Origin: an uncultured Clostridia bacterium | Lineage (GTDB): Bacteria > Bacillota > Clostridia > UMGS1810 | Direction: 5' to 3' | DNA: 64,000 nt | Assembly: GCA_934500875.1 (NCBI GenBank) | Contig: CAKSTL010000007.1 | Span: 73,723-137,722 of the forward strand | Part shown: positions 35,864 through 45,790 of the stretch, in pieces | Position numbering within the stretch: the stretch's first letter is position 1 | Layout: each line of letters opens with the position of its first letter | The notes under the pieces: generated by a model | The model's input: only the letters and a program-made list of their open reading frames with translations | Databases searched by the model: none | What the model was told of the DNA's origin: nothing | Program-made: the position numbers and the translations under genes

Positions 35864-36748
35864 TTAGGTGCATTTTTTATTTTTTTCTTTTCCGCCAAGC
35901 AGTGTGACAAACAGCGACGAAAGCACAAGCAAGCCGCCTATGACAACATTTGCGGTAATTTTTTCGTCAAGGATGGCAAGCGACGCAAGAACGCTTGTAA
36001 CAGGCTCAAGCGTTGAAATAAACGATGCGGTTGTGGGGCCGACTTTTTCCATTCCGGCAAAAAATCCCCAGAACGCAAGCGCTGTTGAAACAAGCGCAAT
36101 CATTACAACTGCGGCAAGACCCGGTATGTCGTGCGGCGGCTCGAATCCTGCAAAAATATTGAGCATACCGTACACCAATGACGCACCAAGCATTATAAAT
36201 GCCGACGATTCAATTCCTTTTCCGGGCCTTACAATCCGTGAACTTGCGAGTATGTATGCCGAATAAAAAAGCGCCGCCATAAGCGCCAGAATTATGCCTC
36301 TTAAGCTTGCGTCAAACTCTGCGCCGATTATGGCAAACGCACCGACAAGCGCAAGGATAAGCGATATAAGCTTTTGCGGTGTTATTTTTTCTTTAAAAAA
36401 GATAACCGAGCCTGCCATAACAATTGCGGGGTGGGTATACAAAAGAAGCGCCGCAACGCCCGTGGACGCATATTTTAACGCCATAAAATAGCACAGTGAT
36501 TCGCCCACATACCCGAATGCGCCCAGCATCATATATAATATTATTTCTTTTTTCGGCGGTATTTTGATTTTTTTAAAAAACATCATTGCAAACATAAAAA
36601 CCGCCGCCGTTAAAAACCTTAAAAACAGCAGTGTGAATGTGCTTGTTCCCGAAGCATACGCAATTTTTGCAAACACGGGCAAAAGCCCGAAAGAAATTCC
36701 CGATATCGCAACAAGTATTACACCTGCCGTGTTTTTTGTATCCCTCAT
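35864..36748 (-). CDS. EamA/DMT superfamily transporter
   Basis: 294 residues with ten predicted membrane segments in two EamA halves; GISFGLLPVFAKIAYASGTS and LEPVTSVLASLAILDEKIT are typical. AAAGGAG precedes the ATG. Such carriers export amino acids or other small metabolites; the substrate cannot be told. The 114-base gap to the GH30 gene shows no clear terminator. Confidence 0.88.
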   Translation of the reverse strand: MRDTKNTAGVILVAISGISFGLLPVFAKIAYASGTSTFTLLFLRFLTAAVFMFAMMFFKKIKIPPKKEIILYMMLGAFGYVGESLCYFMALKYASTGVAALLLYTHPAIVMAGSVIFFKEKITPQKLISLILALVGAFAIIGAEFDASLRGIILALMAALFYSAYILASSRIVRPGKGIESSAFIMLGASLVYGMLNIFAGFEPPHDIPGLAAVVMIALVSTALAFWGFFAGMEKVGPTTASFISTLEPVTSVLASLAILDEKITANVVIGGLLVLSSLFVTLLGGKEKNKKCT

Positions 36749-36789
36749 TTGTATTCTCCTTTTTGATAAACTTTAAGCATATCCAATTA

Positions 36790-36818
36790 AGTATATAACA
36801 AACCGAAAAAATTTGCAA
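36790..36818 (-). promoter_or_regulatory. Promoter of the EamA transporter gene
   Basis: On the minus strand -35 TTGCAA (36818-36813), 17-base spacer, -10 TATACT (36795-36790), 41 bases before the ATG. Confidence 0.65.
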
Positions 36819-36919
36819 CAGCCCGTATTGCAGTTGGCGGAATATGCCTGATTATTTCTTTATACCGGATTGCATACTTATTTCTAAAAAGGAAATATTG
36901 ATTGTAAAAAATTTATAAT

Positions 36920-36960
36920 AAAAAATTCCCCTATAACGCACATTACAGGGGAATTTTTTG
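36920..36960 (-). terminator. Intrinsic terminator after the giant surface protein gene
   Basis: AAAATTCCCCT pairs with AGGGGAATTTTT around a 16-base loop; A- and T-tracts on both sides could make it work in both directions. Confidence 0.85.
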
Positions 36961-36988
36961 TGTTAAAATATGTGATTTTGCAAAGATA

Positions 36989-39900
36989 TTACTTCCAGTT
37001 TTCAGCGCCGCCGTTAATTTCATATTCGTGGGTATTTGCCGCCTCGGCAACATCCTCGTAATACCACTTTGAAGAAGAAACATCACTAAACAGCCTTATA
37101 CTGCCGCTATGCTCGTTTATATACTCGGCATCTGCCTTTCTTGCGAGCATATTGTTAACGATTTTTGCAACAGCGGCACGTTTGATAAATGCATCGGGAC
37201 CGAAAGTGCCGTCGCTGTTGCCCGAAATCCAGCCCAATTCTGCGGCGTCGGAAATATTTTTTGCCGCCCAGTGGTCATCCGAAACATCCGAAAACATTTT
37301 TGTACCCGATATATCAATATCAACAAATCGCATTGCCATTGCAATAAATTCCGCTCTTGTTATTTCGCCTTCGGGATTGAATATGCCTTCGCCGCTGCCC
37401 TTTACAATGCCCATACCGGCAAGCGCCGCAACGGCGTTAAAGTACCAGTCGTCAGCGTTTACGTCGCCAAATACCGTCTCGCCCGACGTATTTTTGTCAA
37501 TCAGCAGATTATAGAACATCTGCGCCGCTTCCGCCCTTGTCATATTGCTTTCGGGTTTAAACGTATTGTCACCGCTGCCTATGAGATATCCTATATGCTT
37601 TTCGGTTTCAAGATGTTTTGCAACGCCTGTTTCCCAAGGATTTGCAACAGCCGTTTCCGAAGGATTCTGTTCACGGTTTTTGTCATTTTCGCTCCACTTT
37701 GCATAAAGCGTGATATTCTTTGTGATTTTGGCAGTAAAATCAAATTTATCGGAAAGATTGCCGTCCGTGTACCAGCCGTCAAAGGTATAACCCTCTTTTT
37801 CGGGCGACTGAGGCTCTTTTGCACATTCGCCGCTCTTTACGCTCCGGCTTTCAACTTTGCTTCCGCCGTCAGTGTTAAAATCAACGGTATACGCTGCTGA
37901 CGGCAAAACTTTTCCGCCGCTTCCGCCGCTTCCTCCGGAGCCGCTTCCCGAACCGCCGCCTTTTCTGTAAACCGTGACGGTTGCGGTAATTGTGCCGCTG
38001 CCCTGATAGTTTTTGCTGCCCTCGCCGTCAAAACCGTTGTAGCTTATTGTAACGGTATAAACGCCGTTGTTTTTGGTGATTTCCGAAAAAGCAACCTCGG
38101 CGCCGTTTTCGTCTTTAGCCGCAGTAGAAACGTTTGCAAGAGAAAGCTTTTCGTCTGCAAGCATACCGGTTATATTGCACATACTGTTTTCATCGGGCGT
38201 AGTGCCGTAGCCTGCGCTTGTGTCCTTTCCGGTAACCGTCAGAGTGAACGGTGTAACCGAAAGCGTGCCGTTTTGTGTTGTTATTTCGTAGTTTGATGTC
38301 ACATCATTATTTTCGCTGTCCGAAATAACGATTTTTTCTATTTTGTTCTCCGTTTCGCCTGCGTTTGTTATCGTGCTGTCCGCAGTCATAGCGGCAGATA
38401 ATTTATGACCGTCCGCAAGACCGTGTCCGTCTGCAAGATGTGCCTCGTTTGACGAAAGGGGAAGTGCGTCGTACACCCTGCTGCGGTCCGCAGCCTTTAC
38501 AGTAACGGGTCTTTTGCTGATTTCAACAGTTGCTCTCTGAGTAAAATAACGTGTTACGTAACCGCCGCTGAGCACCTCGATACAGCAATAATACTCGCCG
38601 CTCTCCGATACGTCCTTAACAGCATATGTGTTATAAGAATCCGAAGAAACCGCCACTGCGCTGTTTGAGCCGCTCGGAACGAAATACCACTGATATCTCT
38701 CAACAGAAAGACCGTCTGCAAAATTATACGTAATAATATGCTCTTTTCCGTCATACTCGCCCGTATATCCGTCCATATTTATGCTTGCCACGGTGTATGC
38801 GGCATAGTATTTTTTGTCGCCGCAATCGCTCTTTTTGATTTCATACACTCTTATGCCCTGCATAAGCTCATCTTCATACCAGCCGGCAAAATCGTATCCG
38901 TCCCTCAAAATGTCTGTAGGAAGAACAGCCCCTTCGCCGTAGGTATACTCTGAAATTTCGCCCGAATTTATAAATCCGCCGTTTGCTTCATACGAAACCG
39001 AATACGTCATTGCCTCCCACACTGCATAAAGCTTAATGTCAGCGTTTTCGCAATACGTGCTTCCTGAAGGGTATGCTGCTGCGCCGTCTTTGTCTGCCGC
39101 CCAGCCGATAAATTTATATCCGTATCTTTCGGGTATCAAATCGGACACGGCTACGTCGGTACCATAAGTCTTTACCGTGTTTTCGGGCATATTGCCGACA
39201 TAATCCGCAGTGTTTGAATTATACGTAACGGAATATGTGCTTTGTCCTACGCCCCTTATTGTTATAACCTTTGCCTCGGTAACGTTTGTGATGTCAAAAT
39301 ACAGCGTGCTGCCGTCCCCGGATGTTTTCTCAAGCAAGGCTCCGTTTGCGTAAACCAGCATATCGGAAGCATTGTATCCGTCGGACAGAGTGATGTTAAA
39401 CGAGAATGTTTCGCCGTGCGCAACGGGATTTTCGCTCGTTACATTAACCGTAAATTCACTGCTGCTGTCGGGAACCGATATGCGGTACGAAACAGGCTCG
39501 AATTTTGCCTCAAGATATATGTCGCTTTCAACCTGCGACTCAAAATCGTACTCGTCATCACCTGCAAACCAGCCTGTAAACACATATCCTGTCTTTACGG
39601 GAGATTTCGGCTTCTGCGCTTTGCCGTTGTAAACTACGCTTTCCGAGTGGTCCACCTCACCGTCAACGATATATTTAACGGTGTAAATATCCGCAGTTAT
39701 GCCGTGCATATAAATCAGAACGTCGTCTGTGATGTTCTCTGCGTTGAATGTGTAAACGTTTCCGTTTTTGTTCGGAACAAGCAATATTCCGTTTGCATAT
39801 ACCTTCATATTATCAGCGTTGTAGTGGTCTGCAACCGTTATTGCAAAGGTGTAGCTGTCGCCGTAATTTACAGAAGATGAATCATATAAATCCACTGTAT

Positions 39901-42900
39901 AACCAATTCCGTCTGCGGGCGGTGTAACTTTAAGGGTCTTTAACTCAAACCTTGCATAAGCGGAAAAGTTTTTGTCAAGCACCGTTGTTTCGTCCACTCT
40001 GCTGCCGCCGTTCTCTTCGGTGTACCAGCCTGTAAATCTGTACCCCTGTTTTGAAGGAGGATTGGGAAGCACAACCGTTTCGCCGCTGCCCTCGATTGCG
40101 GACTGAACGTAATAAAGACCGCCGTCAAGGTAAAAACTTGCAGTGTATATCTTCTTTGCCTTTGCGGTTGCAATAAACGAAACAGGACCTTTTATTCTGT
40201 ATAATCCGTCCGAAACAAGCTCGGCATTTTCGGAAGGAACTGCGGTTATGACAGGCTGAGCATATCCATCGCCGCTTTCGGCGGTTACCTCAACGGTTTT
40301 GTTATATTCAACCTCGTTTGCGCTTATTGTTCCGGTAACGCCGTCGCCGGTAATGAGCGTTACAGAGAATTTGTTAATTCTCCACTGCGCATAAAGCGTC
40401 ACAAACGCATTGACGCTCAGCTCGCTTCCTGCGCCGTAGCTCGTTCCCGTGCCGTCAGCTTTTGTGTTCCATTCGATAAATGTATATCCTGTGCGCTCGG
40501 GCACCTGATGGCTTAATACAAGCACTTCGCCGTAGCTTTTTGTCTGCTCTGCCGGAACAGAAACGTCATCCGAAGTGTTTTTGTCGTATTTTACCGTATA
40601 TGTATCGGCAGTCCATTTTGCATAAAGCCTTACATCCTCAGTCACTTCGGTCATAAAGTCATACGGATATAAATAAGCGCTGTCTTTATACCAGCCGTCA
40701 AAGGTATGCCCTGCTCTTTCGGGAGTGGCAGGCTTTGTCACCTTCATATTTTCTTCAACGGTGCTGATTAAATATATGCTGCCGTTGCTTACAAATGTGA
40801 CAGTATACAAAGGCTTTGACACAACCGAAACAGAAATCACCGGCTGTGATGTTACGTTTGAAACGGTGTAGGTAAATACGTCGCCGTTTCTTGTTCCGCT
40901 AAGTCTGTTTCCGTCTGCGAATACCACGGGAGAAGCGGTTTTATATCCTTCTGCCAGCGTAACGGTGAACGAAAAATCATCTCCGCTGTTAACCACCGAA
41001 TTTTTCGGCGATACGGTATATCCCGTGCCGTCATTGAGTATAATGCGGAACGTTTCTTTCTTTACGTCATAAATATTTACGCTTGTATCGCAGGATATAT
41101 TTGTTAATGTATAAGTATACGCATTGCCTTCGGCATATGTTGCGCCAAGAAGTATTCCGTTTGCCGAAACCGTCATTTTGTCAAAGTTATAGCCCTCATC
41201 CACGCACACCTTAAAGCTGATGTTCGCACCCTTGTTTACGGTTATATTTTTTAATGCCGTTACGCATATATCGTTGTAATATACCTTGTATCCTTCGCCC
41301 GAGGCAGGAATGGTTACCGTATAGCGTTCGCTTTTTAATATTACCGCATAAAGATGCACTGCGGTCTGTGAATCGATTGAAAGCCCCGTTGCAATTTCCT
41401 GTCCGTCGCTGTAGTAAACCGTATCACTTCCCGACGCAACAGACCATCCGCAGAACGTGTATCCCTCGGGAACAACAATGCCGAGTTCGTCCGCCTTGGG
41501 CAGATAAAAGCTTCTGCCGTATACAGCGGAAATTGTGCCGAGCGTTTTTGTTCCGTTTACAAACGTAACGGTATAGTTTAAAGGCTCCCACGCCGCATAA
41601 AGCTCAAATTTATCCGAGGTGATATCCCACGCATTGGCGCTGTAGTAATCGGACAGCGACATATCTGTATTGTATACCAAATTTCCGCCCTTGTTAGGCA
41701 GGGTATAATAACCGGCAAACGTGTATCCGTATCTTGACGGCGGCAAAAGTTTGTCTGACGGAAGTATTTTGCCGTAGACAGCGTCCGTGAAGGATGTGCC
41801 GGATGAGCCGCCTTCAAAGTTAAAGTTAATTCTTGTTCTTGCACCCTTCCAGACCGCATAAAGAGTTACCTCGCCGTCTTTTGCGGCGGTAAGATTTTTT
41901 ACGCTCGCCCCGTCTGTATAGGTAATTTCGCCGTCGGGTGCATCAGACCAGCCTGCAAACTGGCAGCCCGTTTTTGTAAAGGTATTTTCCTTAAGCGAAA
42001 GTACGGTATCATAAACAGCCGTTGACGCATCCATATCTCCGCTTCCGCCGTTTGAGTCGTATTTTATAATGTATGTTATCGGCTTCCACACGGCATAAAG
42101 AACAATATCCTCTGCGGCAATCAAAATGCTGTCGCCGCCGCTGTACTGCGCAGTATCGAAGTCTTTGTCAGTTGCCCAGCCGACAAAATCATATCCTGTT
42201 CTTGACGGCAAATCCGACTTAACGGAAACTGTATCTCCGTTTGTGTAAACACGCATATCAACCGGCGCATTTACACCGCCGTTTGCATTGTATATTACGT
42301 TTACGGATGAAGTATCGCAAACAACTACCGAAGTGTCGCTCTTTATTTGAACTCTGTATACTCCGTCCGCCGCAAATGCAAGGGTGCCGTTAATATATAC
42401 CTTCGGCGACGCACCGCTTACAGTAAACCCGGCATAATCGCCCAGCATATAGCCGTCCGCACTTATTCCCGAAACCGTATATCCGTCCGTAAGCGATACG
42501 CTTACCGCATATTTGACAGGCTCGTAAACTGCGTAAAGAACGGTATCTTTGTTCGGCATTGTATACAATGAAGTTATAACGTCAGCTTTTGTTGCCGTTT
42601 CGCTCTCTGCCCAGCCTACAAATGTATATCCTTCCTTTTGAGGCACTGCACTGCTTAATCGAACCAAGCTTCCAGCAGGCGGATAGGCTGCGCTTACGTA
42701 TGTGCTGAAAACACCGCCGTTTGCATTGTATATAAGCTCGGGATTTTTATTCCATACCGCAAAAAGCGTTACAAGCGAATTGCCCATAGTAAAGCTGTCG
42801 CCGCCTCTGTACTGCGCAGTGTCGGAATCGGATTTTTCCGACCAGCCTGCAAATGTATAGTTTGCCCGGCTCGGAACAACACTGCTTATACTGATTGTTT

Positions 42901-45394
42901 CATCAATATGCACCTCTTGTGCGGAGGGCGCACCCTCGCCGCCGTTTGCGTCATATGTTACGGTGAATTTATCTTTTTCAAGCCACGCAGCATAAATATA
43001 TGCCGTTTTTCCCTGTTCCGTAACAAGCCCCGCAGCATATTCCCTGTCTGCCGTATACATTGCCCAGTTTTGCTCGTCGTAAATGTTCCAGCCCACGAAA
43101 TTGTAATTTGGGTATGTAATATTTATGCTTTCTGCGTTCGGCAGACGAAGTTTTCCGAAAACAACATCTTTAAGCGTACCTACGTTTTTGCCCCTGCTGT
43201 ATAACTGAATGTCATATGTAACAGGCGACCATTTTGCATAAAGCGTAATGCTCTGCGCTCTGTCGTATACGTTTGCGGATGTGCAGTCGGCATTGTAATA
43301 CTTTTTGCCTTCGCCGTTTTCGCCGTCATAATATCCTTCAAACAGATAACCCGGTTTGTCGGGCGCAGCTATCACAGGCATATCGCTGTCGAAGGTTGCG
43401 GTAACGGTTGAACCGCCCGAACCTCCGCTCGGATTAAGCACCACATCATATGTATTTGCCGTCCACTTTGCATAAAGAGTGCATTCGCTGTCTACATCAT
43501 AAGCCTTTGCGCCTTCGCCGTCCGCAAAATAATACTGCAATCCGCTGCCGTTTTTGCCGGCATAATACCCGCCGAAGGTATAGCCTTCTCTTACAGGCGG
43601 TGTAACGGACGTCATTTTTGAATCATACTCTGCACTTATGCTTTGTGTGCCGCCGCTGCCGCCCTGCATATCAAGGGTTACGGTATATTTGTTTGCGCCC
43701 CAGTCGGCATAAAGCGTAAGAGCGTCCGTCTTGTCGTATTTTCTTGCCGAAGCTGCGGCTGCGGTATAATACATATCGCCTCCGCCGTTTTCCTTTGTAA
43801 AGTATCCCAGGAATGTATATCCCTTTTTGACGGGCATTGCAATGCTTGGCATATCGGCGTCATACACAGCGGTAACAACTCCGCCGTTTGTGCCGCCCAT
43901 AGCGTTCAGGGTAACGGCATACTCTCTCGGAATCCACTTTGCATAAAGCGTTATATTTCCAACTTCCCTGTATGTTTTTGTCGTTTTGCCAGTTTCGGAA
44001 TAATATAAAGTTCCTCTGCCGTTTTCTTCGGTGTAATATCCGCCGAAAATGTAACCGACTCTTTCGGGAGGCTTTATATTCGGAAGCTGCGTCAGATAGT
44101 CCGCGCTTACCTCTTGCGTGCCGCCGCTGCCGCCCTGCATATCAAAGGTTACGGTATACGTTTCGGGAATACCGACCGCAGTAATTTCTATATCGCCGGC
44201 AACATAACTGCGGAAAATCAAAATCTGATTGCCGCTGTACGTATAGCCGCCATTGCTTGCCGAGCTTCCCGGGGTTAAGTCTTTTCCCCTTACCTTTACC
44301 GATACTCCGCTCGGCATACGATAGCCGGGATTCGGTGTAAGTTCTGCAACAAAATTATTTCCGTAACCTGCCGTTGCAGAACCGTTTGTGGTCAGGTTTT
44401 TAAGGTTGTATGTTACGTCAAATACAGACTTATAAGGAATACTGCTTGCCGCAAGCCCATCCTTTGTATATTTTGCTTCGTTTCCTGCGTCGTCCGAGGC
44501 TGTAAGCCCTATAATTCCCTCAAAATTCAAGGTGCAGTTTGTTCTGTTGTTCGGAAGCTTAAACGTAAAATACGCAGTCTGCCTGTCCTCGGAATATGTT
44601 GTATCGTAGTAAGACCTGTCGATTGTATGTTTTGATTTACCGAACATCAAACAGAGCTGCGGATAATCCACAACCTTGTTAATTGCCTCGCTGAATTTCA
44701 TTGCGTATGTAACCTTATCACCCGGCACGACATATTCGGGAAATGCGGTGCTTCCGTTTACGGAATAAAGGTATGGGTCTTTAACAACAGTCGGTGCAAC
44801 GCTGTCGTAGAAAATCATACTGAAATCGAACATACCGAACCATGCGCCGCCCACATCCAGCGACTCTACACCCTCATACACAATACGAGTAGTGCCGGCA
44901 GGTATTTTAGACTTTCCGACATCTAAATTGTGTGTTTTGCCGTAAATGGCATGAAACCCTGAGTACTTTTTATTAAATGTGCCGTTTTCCACAACCCTGT
45001 CCAATGAATCATAACAAATAATGTTAAGGTTTGCCGTAAGTGTTCTTGAGCCTTGCGCATAGAATTTACCCGACGCAGAAACATACAGTTCGCCGTTATT
45101 TGCACGTATTACGTCCTCTTTTTTCAGTATCACCGTTTGGCTCACGGAAATATTCTTTCCGCCGTGTGCACCAAATATTTGCTTATCTGAATTATCCGGG
45201 TCATAAAATCCTCCGTAGGAGCAATTTTTAAGTGTCCATATCGCATCCGATGTAGGCGTGGGGTTTTTAAGCACATTTGTGCCGAAGGTGTAATCACTCG
45301 CCTCCTCCGCCGCCGCAGCCGGCAGTGCAAACGACGGCAAAAAAGACACCGCCATACACAAGACCGTAAAAAGTGCTGTAAGTCGTTTTCTCAT
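36989..45394 (-). CDS. Giant SLH-anchored surface protein with Listeria-Bacteroides repeats
   Basis: 2,801 residues from the ATG at 45394 (GGAGAGG six bases upstream; the ORF extends 13 codons further without good reason). A signal peptide (MRKRLTALFTVLCMAVSFLP then ALPAAAA) is followed by a unique beta-rich region (~30-400). About 17 repeats of 65-75 residues come next, each built on GGxGG...GYTFxGWY...LYAKW (Flg_new/InlB B-repeat type). Then come MBG-like domains (KRPVTVKAADRSRVYDALPL), a Gly/Ser linker, a last repeat and three SLH domains (SNMTRAEAAQMF, GEITRAEFIAMA, AFIKRAAVAKIV). It is exported and bound to the cell wall; likely an adhesin. Two-component genes lie just upstream. Confidence 0.92.
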   Translation of the reverse strand: MRKRLTALFTVLCMAVSFLPSFALPAAAAEEASDYTFGTNVLKNPTPTSDAIWTLKNCSYGGFYDPDNSDKQIFGAHGGKNISVSQTVILKKEDVIRANNGELYVSASGKFYAQGSRTLTANLNIICYDSLDRVVENGTFNKKYSGFHAIYGKTHNLDVGKSKIPAGTTRIVYEGVESLDVGGAWFGMFDFSMIFYDSVAPTVVKDPYLYSVNGSTAFPEYVVPGDKVTYAMKFSEAINKVVDYPQLCLMFGKSKHTIDRSYYDTTYSEDRQTAYFTFKLPNNRTNCTLNFEGIIGLTASDDAGNEAKYTKDGLAASSIPYKSVFDVTYNLKNLTTNGSATAGYGNNFVAELTPNPGYRMPSGVSVKVRGKDLTPGSSASNGGYTYSGNQILIFRSYVAGDIEITAVGIPETYTVTFDMQGGSGGTQEVSADYLTQLPNIKPPERVGYIFGGYYTEENGRGTLYYSETGKTTKTYREVGNITLYAKWIPREYAVTLNAMGGTNGGVVTAVYDADMPSIAMPVKKGYTFLGYFTKENGGGDMYYTAAAASARKYDKTDALTLYADWGANKYTVTLDMQGGSGGTQSISAEYDSKMTSVTPPVREGYTFGGYYAGKNGSGLQYYFADGEGAKAYDVDSECTLYAKWTANTYDVVLNPSGGSGGSTVTATFDSDMPVIAAPDKPGYLFEGYYDGENGEGKKYYNADCTSANVYDRAQSITLYAKWSPVTYDIQLYSRGKNVGTLKDVVFGKLRLPNAESINITYPNYNFVGWNIYDEQNWAMYTADREYAAGLVTEQGKTAYIYAAWLEKDKFTVTYDANGGEGAPSAQEVHIDETISISSVVPSRANYTFAGWSEKSDSDTAQYRGGDSFTMGNSLVTLFAVWNKNPELIYNANGGVFSTYVSAAYPPAGSLVRLSSAVPQKEGYTFVGWAESETATKADVITSLYTMPNKDTVLYAVYEPVKYAVSVSLTDGYTVSGISADGYMLGDYAGFTVSGASPKVYINGTLAFAADGVYRVQIKSDTSVVVCDTSSVNVIYNANGGVNAPVDMRVYTNGDTVSVKSDLPSRTGYDFVGWATDKDFDTAQYSGGDSILIAAEDIVLYAVWKPITYIIKYDSNGGSGDMDASTAVYDTVLSLKENTFTKTGCQFAGWSDAPDGEITYTDGASVKNLTAAKDGEVTLYAVWKGARTRINFNFEGGSSGTSFTDAVYGKILPSDKLLPPSRYGYTFAGYYTLPNKGGNLVYNTDMSLSDYYSANAWDITSDKFELYAAWEPLNYTVTFVNGTKTLGTISAVYGRSFYLPKADELGIVVPEGYTFCGWSVASGSDTVYYSDGQEIATGLSIDSQTAVHLYAVILKSERYTVTIPASGEGYKVYYNDICVTALKNITVNKGANISFKVCVDEGYNFDKMTVSANGILLGATYAEGNAYTYTLTNISCDTSVNIYDVKKETFRIILNDGTGYTVSPKNSVVNSGDDFSFTVTLAEGYKTASPVVFADGNRLSGTRNGDVFTYTVSNVTSQPVISVSVVSKPLYTVTFVSNGSIYLISTVEENMKVTKPATPERAGHTFDGWYKDSAYLYPYDFMTEVTEDVRLYAKWTADTYTVKYDKNTSDDVSVPAEQTKSYGEVLVLSHQVPERTGYTFIEWNTKADGTGTSYGAGSELSVNAFVTLYAQWRINKFSVTLITGDGVTGTISANEVEYNKTVEVTAESGDGYAQPVITAVPSENAELVSDGLYRIKGPVSFIATAKAKKIYTASFYLDGGLYYVQSAIEGSGETVVLPNPPSKQGYRFTGWYTEENGGSRVDETTVLDKNFSAYARFELKTLKVTPPADGIGYTVDLYDSSSVNYGDSYTFAITVADHYNADNMKVYANGILLVPNKNGNVYTFNAENITDDVLIYMHGITADIYTVKYIVDGEVDHSESVVYNGKAQKPKSPVKTGYVFTGWFAGDDEYDFESQVESDIYLEAKFEPVSYRISVPDSSSEFTVNVTSENPVAHGETFSFNITLSDGYNASDMLVYANGALLEKTSGDGSTLYFDITNVTEAKVITIRGVGQSTYSVTYNSNTADYVGNMPENTVKTYGTDVAVSDLIPERYGYKFIGWAADKDGAAAYPSGSTYCENADIKLYAVWEAMTYSVSYEANGGFINSGEISEYTYGEGAVLPTDILRDGYDFAGWYEDELMQGIRVYEIKKSDCGDKKYYAAYTVASINMDGYTGEYDGKEHIITYNFADGLSVERYQWYFVPSGSNSAVAVSSDSYNTYAVKDVSESGEYYCCIEVLSGGYVTRYFTQRATVEISKRPVTVKAADRSRVYDALPLSSNEAHLADGHGLADGHKLSAAMTADSTITNAGETENKIEKIVISDSENNDVTSNYEITTQNGTLSVTPFTLTVTGKDTSAGYGTTPDENSMCNITGMLADEKLSLANVSTAAKDENGAEVAFSEITKNNGVYTVTISYNGFDGEGSKNYQGSGTITATVTVYRKGGGSGSGSGGSGGSGGKVLPSAAYTVDFNTDGGSKVESRSVKSGECAKEPQSPEKEGYTFDGWYTDGNLSDKFDFTAKITKNITLYAKWSENDKNREQNPSETAVANPWETGVAKHLETEKHIGYLIGSGDNTFKPESNMTRAEAAQMFYNLLIDKNTSGETVFGDVNADDWYFNAVAALAGMGIVKGSGEGIFNPEGEITRAEFIAMAMRFVDIDISGTKMFSDVSDDHWAAKNISDAAELGWISGNSDGTFGPDAFIKRAAVAKIVNNMLARKADAEYINEHSGSIRLFSDVSSSKWYYEDVAEAANTHEYEINGGAENWK

Positions 45395-45416
45395 TTCATA
45401 CCTCTCCTCAATATCC

Positions 45417-45683
45417 TCATATTTCACTGTCATTTGTTTTTTCCAATAACATTTGCTCGGTTTTTTTCCGCAGCAAGATAAGCATATCCAGCTCTTTTAG
45501 TGTAATGTCAAGCCCTTCTTTGGCAAACAGAGCCAGCATTTTGGACAAATACTCCGTCTTGTTTATGCTGTTTCTGCACAAGGCAAGGTTTTTAAGCTCC
45601 TCTTTAAGACTTTCGTTTGTATCCAATTCATAATTGAATTTTGCCACTTTGTCAAATGTCAGTTTTCTTTTCTTGAAAAACAA
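45417..45683 (-). CDS. Small charged protein ahead of the giant surface protein, unknown function
   Basis: 88 residues from a TTG at 45683 placed by GGAGGTGAAAAAATTG, the same arrangement as acpP; the GTG at 45692 is inside the ribosome binding site. The sequence is helical and charged (ESLKEELKNLALCRNSIN, LKELDMLILLRKKTEQML) with a basic N-terminus and no signal peptide. It ends 22 bases before the giant gene, so the two are probably cotranscribed. I do not recognise it; it could be a regulator or a cytoplasmic partner. Confidence 0.7.
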   Translation of the reverse strand: MFFKKRKLTFDKVAKFNYELDTNESLKEELKNLALCRNSINKTEYLSKMLALFAKEGLDITLKELDMLILLRKKTEQMLLEKTNDSEI

Positions 45684-45725
45684 TTTTTTCACCTCCGGAT
45701 AAACCTATGGCATTGTAAGGATAAC

Positions 45726-45754
45726 AAAAAACCACCCTTTCGGATGGTTTTTTG
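45726..45754 (-). terminator. Intrinsic terminator after the histidine kinase gene
   Basis: On the minus strand AAAAAACCATCC, GAAA loop, GGGTGGTTTTTT. It separates the two-component genes from the small-protein/giant-protein pair, so those need readthrough or a promoter in the ~40 bases that follow. Confidence 0.85.
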
Positions 45755-45790
45755 CTTAATTGGTTGATTTTTAAACGCAATTGGCATTTT

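Noticed and set aside
42900..45400. Plus-strand ORFs opposite the giant gene
   Set aside because: Several open frames exist on the opposite strand, but they lack ribosome binding sites and recognisable domains and follow from codon bias and repeat structure of the giant gene.
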